Of a DNA stretch of 14,945 bases, positions 6,868 through 13,245 are shown one piece after another. Each line of letters opens with the position of its first letter. The first letter of the stretch is position 1. Source of the stretch: Quisquiliibacterium sp. Lineage in GTDB: Bacteria; Pseudomonadota; Gammaproteobacteria; Burkholderiales; Burkholderiaceae_E. The DNA lies in NCBI GenBank assembly GCA_023257915.1, contig JALRBB010000279.1:1-14945 (forward strand), given 5' to 3'. The notes beneath the pieces are model-generated. The model ran no database searches. It had not been told where the DNA came from and was given only the letters and a program-made list of their open reading frames with translations. The position numbers and the translations under genes are program-made.

Positions 6868-7743
6868 TCAGTCTCCTTGAAATCTGTTCGCGCGGTGTCT
6901 GCCCGGGCGAAACACCGAAGTATCGTCGTAAAACGCCGGATCGCGGTTCGCCGGCCACCAATCCGGAATGCCGAGCACCGGCAGGGGTGCGAACGCATCA
7001 CTGCGCAGGCTGGCCTCGCTCAGCCCGGCGCTGACGATCTGATCGATCCGCTCGGAGGCGAGCCGGTGCGGCAAGGGCATTCGCGTCGCGCCACGCGCAT
7101 CGTCGAACGCTCCGGTGCAATCGACGACCCAGGCGTGCGCGCAGATCGCCTTGTAGGGCGTGCGCAGCTTGTCGACCAGCGCATGGCCAAAAGCCAGCAC
7201 TTGCACATTCGCGACGAAATCATCGCGTCGTCGCTGGAACAGTTCGCGCCAGTCGAAGCCTCGCAGCGCGTCGGCCAGCGAGCGATCGGCGGTGACGAAC
7301 AGCGCGGCGTTCTCATCGAACAGCGTCGCCGCGTCGCGCAGCCCACCACGGGTGCGGCCAACCCCGTCGCGCACCACGATCGCGGCCTGTAGCGCATTCA
7401 GACGGGCCTTCGTACGCGGAAAGGCGAGCCAGGCCAATGCATTGAACAGGTCATGCCAGCATCCCTCGCCGGCGATCCGGGTCGGCACCTCGCCGCTACG
7501 CCAGATGTGCTCCTCGTACGAAGCAGTCTGCACGCTGGCCGCATCGACAAAGCGCACCGCCCGGCCGGCCTCGTTGCAAATCTGCGCGGCGTCCGCGGCC
7601 CGGTTCAGCGTCTGTACTGCGGCGGCCCAGCGTCCGGAAGCGGCATCGGCCGCGACCAGGTCCAGGGCCGGGCGCAGCGGCGCAAACCAGGGCGCGTCCC
7701 AGCCAGGCGCTCCGGCCGACGCTGCCGACTGCGCCGATCGCAC
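6868..7743 (-). CDS. DUF3025 domain-containing protein
   Basis: A 291-residue protein of unknown function that I assign to the DUF3025 family from its motifs: ICNEAGRAVRFV near 55-66, YEEHIWRSGEVPTR, the most characteristic block WHDLFNALAWLAFPRTKA at 96-113, NVQVLAFGHALVDKL, and a C-terminal PLPVLGIPDWWPAN. There is no signal peptide or membrane segment, so it is probably cytoplasmic. The HD dyad with conserved Trp, Asn and Pro residues could be an active site, but no reaction is established. The likely start is GTG at 7741-7743, 5 nt after the pyrC stop; a clear Shine-Dalgarno motif is lacking, so coupling to pyrC is likely. It ends 4 bp before the next gene. Confidence 0.8.
   Translation of the reverse strand: MRSAQSAASAGAPGWDAPWFAPLRPALDLVAADAASGRWAAAVQTLNRAADAAQICNEAGRAVRFVDAASVQTASYEEHIWRSGEVPTRIAGEGCWHDLFNALAWLAFPRTKARLNALQAAIVVRDGVGRTRGGLRDAATLFDENAALFVTADRSLADALRGFDWRELFQRRRDDFVANVQVLAFGHALVDKLRTPYKAICAHAWVVDCTGAFDDARGATRMPLPHRLASERIDQIVSAGLSEASLRSDAFAPLPVLGIPDWWPANRDPAFYDDTSVFRPGRHRANRFQGD
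6873..6878 (-). promoter_or_regulatory. Strong ribosome binding site of the SDR dehydrogenase gene
   Basis: AAGGAG on the minus strand ends 9 nt before the ATG at 6863 and lies inside the last codons of the DUF3025 gene, which stops 4 bp before this start. It fixes the start against a longer open frame that extends to about 7001. Confidence 0.75.
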
Positions 7744-7748
7744 CGCTG

Positions 7749-8789
7749 TCAGGCGGCCAGCCGCCACTGCAGGGTCTCGCCGGCCGCCAGCGGAACGATC
7801 GCATCCCCGGGAAACGGTAGCGACTGCGGAATCGTCCAGGGATCGCGGCGCAGCGTGACGGTTGCGGAGTTGACCGGCAAGCCGTAGAACGCCGGTCCAT
7901 GGCGGCTCGCAAAGCCCTCGAGCCGCTCGAGCGCGCCGGCCATCTCGAAGGCCGCGGCATACAACTCGAGCGCATGCGGCGCGGTGTAGCAGCCGGCACA
8001 GCCCACCGCATGCTCCTTCAGGCGCTGCGCATGCGGCGCGCTGTCGGTGCCAAGGAAAAAGCGCGGATTGCCGCCGGTGGCCGCCTCGAGCAGCGCGAGC
8101 CGGTGCGTCTCGCGTTTGAGCACCGGCAGGCAATACCAGTGCGGCCGGATGCCGCCGATGAAGATCGCGTTGCGGTTGTACAGCAGATGATGCGCGGTGA
8201 TCGTCGCGGCAATGCCCGGCTCGGCATCGCGCACGTATTGCGCGGCCTGCGCGGTCGTGATGTGTTCGAACACCACGCGCAGCCCGGGAAAATCGCGGCG
8301 CAGCGGAATCATGACCTGGTCGATGAACACCTGCTCGCGATCGAACAGGTCGATCGCCTGATCGGTGACCTCACCGTGCACCAGCAGCGGCAAGCCCTCG
8401 CGCTGCATCGCCTCGAGCGCCGGATAGGCATGGCGTACGTCGGTGACGCCGGCATCGGAGTTCGTCGTGGCGCCAGCCGGATAGAGTTTGACCCCGTGCA
8501 CGATGCCGCTGGCCTTGGCAGCACGGATCTGCTCCGGCGTGGTGTTGTCGGTCAGATACAGCGTCATCAGCGGCGTGAAATCGGCGCCGGGCGGCAGCGC
8601 CGCCAGGATGCGGTCGCGATAGGCACGCGCCTGCTCGACATTCGTCACGGGCGGCTTCAGGTTCGGCATGATGATCGCGCGCCCGAACTGCGCGGCGCTC
8701 GCCCCCACCACGGCCGCGAGCGCGTCGCCGTCGCGCAGATGCAGATGCCAGTCGTCTGGCCGGATCAGCCGGATCTCGTTGCTTGCCAC
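7749..8789 (-). CDS. pyrC: Dihydroorotase (PyrC, class II type)
   Basis: PyrC cyclises N-carbamoyl-L-aspartate to dihydroorotate in de novo pyrimidine synthesis. The 346-residue product is close to the 348 of E. coli PyrC and keeps every metal and catalytic residue I can place: HLH at 15-17 within RPDDWHLHLRDG, Lys101 in GVKLYP (carboxylated bridging lysine), His138 in LVHGEV, His176 in FEHITT, and Asp249 in GTDSAPH. I chose the GTG at 8787-8789 because GAGG stands 7 nt upstream and the protein then starts MASNEIRLIRPDDWH, as in homologues; a TTG five codons earlier lacks this support. It is an unusual housekeeping gene to find between a glycerate kinase and sugar-acid genes; 21 bp separate it from the kinase gene. 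Confidence 0.96.
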   Translation of the reverse strand: MASNEIRLIRPDDWHLHLRDGDALAAVVGASAAQFGRAIIMPNLKPPVTNVEQARAYRDRILAALPPGADFTPLMTLYLTDNTTPEQIRAAKASGIVHGVKLYPAGATTNSDAGVTDVRHAYPALEAMQREGLPLLVHGEVTDQAIDLFDREQVFIDQVMIPLRRDFPGLRVVFEHITTAQAAQYVRDAEPGIAATITAHHLLYNRNAIFIGGIRPHWYCLPVLKRETHRLALLEAATGGNPRFFLGTDSAPHAQRLKEHAVGCAGCYTAPHALELYAAAFEMAGALERLEGFASRHGPAFYGLPVNSATVTLRRDPWTIPQSLPFPGDAIVPLAAGETLQWRLAA

Positions 8790-8796
8790 GTCAATA

Positions 8797-8800
8797 CCTC
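8797..8800 (-). promoter_or_regulatory. Ribosome binding site deciding the GTG start of pyrC
   Basis: GAGG on the minus strand lies 7 nt before the GTG at 8789. It falls inside the reading frame that would begin at the TTG at 8804, which argues that the GTG is the real start. Confidence 0.55.
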
Positions 8801-8810
8801 GCAAATACAG

Positions 8811-10109
8811 TCAGGCGGGCAGCAGCAGCACCGCCCGGTAATCGTTGACATTGGTGCGGGTTGGCCCGGTCACCAGAAGATCATTCAGGCGACTGAAGAA
8901 CCCGTATCCGTCGTTGTCATCCAGCATACGGCGCGGGTCCAGTCCGAGCTGCGCCGCGCGCGCCAGTGAATCGGGCGCCAGCAGCGCGCCGGCATTGTCT
9001 TCGACGCCATCGATGCCGTCGGTGTCAGCGGCCAGCGCCCAGACCCCGGCCACGCCGTCGAGTTCGCGCGCCAGCGCCAGCAGAAATTCGCTACAGCGGC
9101 CGCCGCGACCGGAGCCCCTCACCGTGACGGTGCACTCGCCGCCAGACACCAGCGCCACCGGGCGGCGAAACGGTCGCTCGCGTGACACGATCTCACGCGT
9201 GATCGCGCCGATCACCTGCGCGACATCGCGCGCCTCACCGGTGATCGTGTCCCCCAGGATCGCCGCCGGCACGCCGGCCTGCGCGAACACCGTCGCGGCC
9301 GCCTCCAGGCTCGCATGCGGCGCGGCCACCATCCGGTGCTCGACGCGCGCCAGTGACGGATCGCCCGGCTTTGGCGTCTCGGCCACTTCACCGCGCACGC
9401 CGCGCTCCAGGTGCGACTGCACGCTGGCCGGCGGCTGCACACCCCAGCGCGCCAGAATGTCCAGCGCATCGGCGTAGCGGCTCGGGTCGGCCGCGCATGG
9501 GCCGGACGCGATCGCCGACAAGTCGTCGCCCGCCACGTCCGAGACCACCAGCGCCAGAACCTGCGCGCGCGTGGCCTGCGCAAGCCGGCCACCCTGGATC
9601 CGCGACAGGTGCTTGCGCACCACGTTCATTTCCTGAATCGGCGCACCGCTGAGCAGCAGCGAGCGGGTGACCGCCTTCAGATCGGCCATCGACACCGCAT
9701 CGACCGGCAGGCTCAGCAGACTGGAGCCGCCGCCGGACACCAGCACGATCAGCAGATCCTGCTCGCCGAGTGCCGAGGCCGCCGACAGGATTTCGGCGGC
9801 TGCGCGCTCGCCAGCCTCATCCGGCACCGGATGGCCAGCCTCGATCACCCGCACCCGCCGGCAGGGCAGCCCATGTGCGTAGCGTGTGACGACCAGCCCG
9901 TCGAGCGCAGCGTCCTCAGGCCAGTGCCGCTCGACCGCCATCGCCATGCTGGCCGCGGCCTTGCCAGCACCGACCACCAGCGTGCGCCGGTAGCCCGCGA
10001 TGCGGGCCGGATTCGGCAGATGCGCCGCCAGTACCTTCAGCGGATCAGCCGCCGCCACGGCAGCCTGGAAGCTGCTGGCCAGCAGCGCACGCGGATCGAT
10101 CACCTGCAC
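8811..10109 (-). CDS. ttuD: Glycerate 2-kinase, MOFRL family (TtuD/GckA type)
   Basis: Enzymes of this family phosphorylate D-glycerate to 2-phosphoglycerate; older annotation calls them hydroxypyruvate reductase. The 432-residue protein has the N-terminal GCK domain with VVGAGKAAASM at 45-55 (Lys50), the glycine-rich VSGGGSS at 124-130, and the C-terminal MOFRL domain with LVSGGECTVTV, GGRCSEFLLA at 336-345, ADTDGIDG at 361-368 and TGPTRTNVND at 414-423. The start is GTG at 10107-10109, with a second GTG two codons on as an alternative. It follows the tartrate-type dehydrogenase gene by 12 bp. That pairing is the classic ttuC-ttuD order, where the dehydrogenase makes D-glycerate from tartrate and the kinase sends it to glycolysis. 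Confidence 0.92.
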   Translation of the reverse strand: MQVIDPRALLASSFQAAVAAADPLKVLAAHLPNPARIAGYRRTLVVGAGKAAASMAMAVERHWPEDAALDGLVVTRYAHGLPCRRVRVIEAGHPVPDEAGERAAAEILSAASALGEQDLLIVLVSGGGSSLLSLPVDAVSMADLKAVTRSLLLSGAPIQEMNVVRKHLSRIQGGRLAQATRAQVLALVVSDVAGDDLSAIASGPCAADPSRYADALDILARWGVQPPASVQSHLERGVRGEVAETPKPGDPSLARVEHRMVAAPHASLEAAATVFAQAGVPAAILGDTITGEARDVAQVIGAITREIVSRERPFRRPVALVSGGECTVTVRGSGRGGRCSEFLLALARELDGVAGVWALAADTDGIDGVEDNAGALLAPDSLARAAQLGLDPRRMLDDNDGYGFFSRLNDLLVTGPTRTNVNDYRAVLLLPA

Positions 10110-10121
10110 GCCCGCCCGCGA

Positions 10122-11177
10122 TCAGCCAAGCGCATCGACGACCGCGCGACCCACGTCCTGCGTGTTCGCGGTGCCGCCCATGTCGGGGGTGCGCGGACCG
10201 TGGCCGGTGACCTGCTCGATCGCCGCCAGGATCGCGTCATGCGCCTTTGGATAGCCCAGATGCTCGAGCATCATCGCGCCACACCAGATCTGGCCGATCG
10301 GATTGGCGATGCCCTGCCCGGCGATGTCCGGGGCAGACCCGTGGACCGGCTCGAACATCGAAGGGAACCGCCGTTCGGGGTTGAGGTTAGCAGAAGGAGC
10401 CACAGCGATGGTGCCAGTGATTCCCGGCCCCAGATCGGATAGGATATCACCAAAAAGGTTCGAACCAACCACCACATTGAACCGTTCGGGCGACATCACA
10501 AAGCGTGCGGCGAGAATATCGACATGATACTGATCGGCGGCAACATCGGGGTATTCGGCGCCGATCGCGGCAAAGCGCTCGTCCCAGAACGGCATCGAAT
10601 GATAGAGTCCATTGGACTTCGTCGCGCTGGTCACATGCCTGCGCCCGCTCCGCCGAGCGAAGTCGAAGGCATAGCGCAAGATGCGGTCGGTGCCCCGGCG
10701 GGTGAAGATCGCCTGCTGGACGACGATTTCGTTCTCGCCGGTCCCGGTCCGACCGCCGATCTGGGAATATTCGCCTTCCGAGTTTTCGCGCACCACCCAG
10801 AAATCGATGTCGCCAGGAGCCTTGTCGCGCAGGGGCGAAGCGATGCCCGGCAGCAGCCGCACCGGACGCAGATTGACGTACTGTTCGAACTCGCGCCGGA
10901 TCGGCAGCAGCAGCCCCCACAGCGAGATATGATCGGGTACCCCGGGAAAGCCGACCGCGCCGAGGAACACCGCATCATGATCGCGCAACCGGTCTAGCCC
11001 ATCATCGGGCATCATCTTGCCGGTTTTGAGGTAGGTCTGGCAGCTCCAGTCGAAGTGCCGGAATTCGAGCACGAAACCGCACTTGGCCGCTGCCGTCGTC
11101 AGCACCTCGATTGCGGCTGGCACCACCTCGCGGCCAATTCCATCTCCCGGAATGCTGGCGATAGAATAACGCCTCAT
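10122..11177 (-). CDS. ttuC: Tartrate dehydrogenase/decarboxylase or D-malate dehydrogenase (TtuC/DmlA type)
   Basis: A 351-residue member of the isocitrate/isopropylmalate dehydrogenase family. It has SIPGDGIGREV at 8-18, VNLRPVRLLPG at 101-111, NSEGEYSQIGGR at 132-143 (Tyr137), Lys187 in TSATKSNG, NLFGDILSDLG at 240-250 (metal-binding aspartates) and GSAPDIAGQGIANPIG at 280-295. These match NAD- and Mn-dependent tartrate or D-malate dehydrogenases, which oxidise and decarboxylate beta-hydroxy diacids to D-glycerate or pyruvate; I cannot choose the substrate from sequence. The ATG at 11175-11177 is chosen over a TTG two codons upstream. GC falls abruptly within the gene near codon 266 (position 10380): the 3' part resembles the left of the window and the 5' part the right. 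Confidence 0.9.
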   Translation of the reverse strand: MRRYSIASIPGDGIGREVVPAAIEVLTTAAAKCGFVLEFRHFDWSCQTYLKTGKMMPDDGLDRLRDHDAVFLGAVGFPGVPDHISLWGLLLPIRREFEQYVNLRPVRLLPGIASPLRDKAPGDIDFWVVRENSEGEYSQIGGRTGTGENEIVVQQAIFTRRGTDRILRYAFDFARRSGRRHVTSATKSNGLYHSMPFWDERFAAIGAEYPDVAADQYHVDILAARFVMSPERFNVVVGSNLFGDILSDLGPGITGTIAVAPSANLNPERRFPSMFEPVHGSAPDIAGQGIANPIGQIWCGAMMLEHLGYPKAHDAILAAIEQVTGHGPRTPDMGGTANTQDVGRAVVDALG

Positions 11178-11190
11178 GGTCAATCTTTCA

Positions 11191-12204
11191 CTACAGATAG
11201 CTGTTCAAAGTCTTGAGCACCCGATAGGCGCTGAGGAAGGCTGGCGCAGGAACCTGCAGTTGCTCCGCTGCCGCCGCGAGCGGCCCCAGGACCTCGTCAA
11301 CTTCCATCCGCCGGCCCGCCACGAGATCGTCATGCATCGAGGTGCGGACGGGACGGTTTACCGGCTTGAATTTGGTGCCCATCGCCATGACACCGGACAC
11401 TGCCTCTTCAAAGCCTTCACGGTCAATCTCGACCAATCTGGATACAGGCGCGAAATAGTTCTGCGGTTCGTAGCCAAGTGCCTTGTAGATCGCCAGCAGA
11501 TCCTTGACGACGTGGACATAGTGTTCGGCGCCTTCGCGAACCGCCACACCATCCACAAAATCGAGCTTTGGAAGTGCGCCCAGCGTACTGGCGCTCCACG
11601 ACGATGCTCCACCGACCTGAACCACTTTTTCCCAATGGACATGGACGATATCGGGAGTTGAGCGCGAACCCATGCCCGCAGCGTCGAGCGCTTCGGCCAT
11701 GATCCGCGTGCGCTCGCTCTCCCCGCCTTCCAGCTCGCCGAAATAGGCGGTGACGGGAACCGCCATGTGATTGAGCGCCTTGCCCGGTTCGAGCAGGGTC
11801 GCCCCGTCCATGATCGAGCCGCCGATCACCTTGTCCTTGCCAAACGCGGCCTGGAGTTTGCCTTCCTTGCCCACGCCGTTCTGCAAAGTCAGCGCGCAAG
11901 CGGTGCGATCGACCAACACCTGCGCATCGTCCAGCGCCTGATCGGTACCCTTGGCCTTGGTCAGCAGGATGTAATAGTCGATGTCGCCTTCAACCTCCTC
12001 GGGCGTTTCGACCGCGAAGAGGTTTTCGCGCTGGACGAATTGCGCCCGCACACCCGAAATACTCAGGCCATCCCGGCGGATCGCCTCGACATGGGGCTTG
12101 CGCGCAATCAGCGTGACCTTGTGGCCGCCGCGCGCCAGGAATCCGCCGATGACCGAGCCTAGCCCGCCGGCGCCGTGGAAACAGAAATGCAATTGCTTGG
12201 ACAT
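11191..12204 (-). CDS. Ketopantoate reductase (ApbA/PanE)-like protein, substrate uncertain
   Basis: A 337-residue NAD(P)-dependent 2-oxoacid reductase of the PanE fold. Visible features are the Rossmann motif GAGGLG at 11-16, LLTKAKGTD near 80-88, TLQNGVG with Asn109 (PanE Asn98 position), WEKVVQV with Lys193 (PanE catalytic Lys position), and a C-terminal RTSMHDDLVAGRRMEVDEV block with Glu301. The position four residues after Lys193, an asparagine in the canonical KLxxN motif, is Val197, so a substrate other than ketopantoate is plausible. The ATG at 12202-12204 begins MSKQLHFCFHGAGG; a TTG overlapping the upstream gene is less likely. Gaps of 25 and 13 bp to its neighbours and the catabolic context argue for a pathway reductase, not pantothenate synthesis. 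Confidence 0.82.
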   Translation of the reverse strand: MSKQLHFCFHGAGGLGSVIGGFLARGGHKVTLIARKPHVEAIRRDGLSISGVRAQFVQRENLFAVETPEEVEGDIDYYILLTKAKGTDQALDDAQVLVDRTACALTLQNGVGKEGKLQAAFGKDKVIGGSIMDGATLLEPGKALNHMAVPVTAYFGELEGGESERTRIMAEALDAAGMGSRSTPDIVHVHWEKVVQVGGASSWSASTLGALPKLDFVDGVAVREGAEHYVHVVKDLLAIYKALGYEPQNYFAPVSRLVEIDREGFEEAVSGVMAMGTKFKPVNRPVRTSMHDDLVAGRRMEVDEVLGPLAAAAEQLQVPAPAFLSAYRVLKTLNSYL

Positions 12205-12229
12205 GCTTTGGGATTCCCGTTGGTTCGGT

Positions 12230-13192
12230 TCAGGCAATGCCCAGTTCGACCAGCTTGGCCCTGATCTGCTCTTTCTTTTCCGGCGTCACATCAGCCACCG
12301 GCGGCAGGATCGGGCCAGCCTTGAGGCCAATCGCTTCGTACCAGGCCTTCACATTGGCAAGTGCGCTGGCGTAGGTCGCGGTGCGGGCGATATCCCACAG
12401 GAAGTTGTCGTGATAGAATTCGCGGACTTCGCTGAGCTGATCGGAAGCGGCCCGCGCTTCCTCCCATTTTCCTTCATGCGCCAGGCGGATGTATTCCTTG
12501 GCGAAATGGCGCTTCTTGCCGTACAGCATGTAGGACAATTCACCCCAGCAAACGGTGCCGCCAAGACGCAGATCGTCGAGGAAGAAGTATTCGAATGGCT
12601 CCATCGTGTTGAAGCCTTCGGGCATTAGCTGGCGGATCTTGATTGTCTCGGCACGGCTCATGGCACCTTGTTTGACGCCGATCACGGTTTCGATATCGGC
12701 CAGGCGGCGCATCAGGTCCCAGCTCAGCACGGTGCCCGAAACCGGGGTCCGGTAGAGGCAGACGGCCAGATCGGTGTGGTCGGTCAGGAACTTGAACCAG
12801 GAATAGATTTCGTCGTCGCGCTTGAGCTGCACAACCGGGTTGATCACCTCAGCCCCGCTATACCCGAGCTTCCCGACGAACTGCATCTTCTCGATCGCGG
12901 TATAGACGCTGGGATCGAGCACGATGGTCCACAGATCGAGCCGCCCGGCATTCGCCTCGGCAACGATCTCGTGATAGCGAAACCAGTCTGACGCTGAGAC
13001 GTTCCAGCATTCGGCGATGAACCCGCCGACGGCCAAGCCATCTACGCCCATTTCGACATATTTATCGATGTTGTAGCGGATACCGTCCACATCGAACTTG
13101 TAATCGGCGGTCATCGGGGTGATCGGACACTGATAGAAGCCCCTGACGGTCTTCGTTGCCCAGGCCTTGGCATCCTTACGATCATATTCCAT
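12230..13192 (-). CDS. DapA-superfamily class I aldolase/lyase of unknown substrate
   Basis: A 320-residue TIM-barrel protein of the dihydrodipicolinate synthase/N-acetylneuraminate lyase superfamily. These enzymes form a Schiff base between a lysine and a 2-oxo acid, usually pyruvate. I see the Schiff-base Lys174 in VIGVKQG, the catalytic Tyr147 in CLYRTPVSG, and Glu61 in the early loop. The DapA loop GTTGE is GFIAE here, so the two threonines of the proton relay are replaced, and the DapA arginine of YNVPSRTG is absent from YRTPVSG. It is therefore unlikely to be lysine-pathway DapA; a pyruvate-releasing aldolase or a dehydratase is more likely. The ATG at 13190-13192 has GAGGTG 8 nt upstream. 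It sits 53 bp after ppdK. Confidence 0.85.
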   Translation of the reverse strand: MEYDRKDAKAWATKTVRGFYQCPITPMTADYKFDVDGIRYNIDKYVEMGVDGLAVGGFIAECWNVSASDWFRYHEIVAEANAGRLDLWTIVLDPSVYTAIEKMQFVGKLGYSGAEVINPVVQLKRDDEIYSWFKFLTDHTDLAVCLYRTPVSGTVLSWDLMRRLADIETVIGVKQGAMSRAETIKIRQLMPEGFNTMEPFEYFFLDDLRLGGTVCWGELSYMLYGKKRHFAKEYIRLAHEGKWEEARAASDQLSEVREFYHDNFLWDIARTATYASALANVKAWYEAIGLKAGPILPPVADVTPEKKEQIRAKLVELGIA

Positions 13193-13245
13193 TTCAGGTG
13201 CACCTCATCTCGATTTGGTTCAGAATTTCAGCTTGCATCGTCCGT

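Noticed and set aside
6864..7001. N-terminal extension of the SDR dehydrogenase to a start near 7001.
   Set aside because: The extension overlaps the DUF3025 gene in another frame and is Arg/Cys-rich; AAGGAG at 6873-6878 and the Rossmann motif set the start at 6863.
7744..8133. N-terminal extension of the DUF3025 frame into the pyrC region.
   Set aside because: It is a shadow of pyrC in another frame; the conserved part begins after the pyrC stop, so the GTG at 7743 is preferred.
9411..10442. Long plus-strand open frame of 343 codons opposite ttuD and ttuC.
   Set aside because: It is antisense to two genes with intact catalytic motifs, and its product is Arg/His-rich with no recognisable domain.
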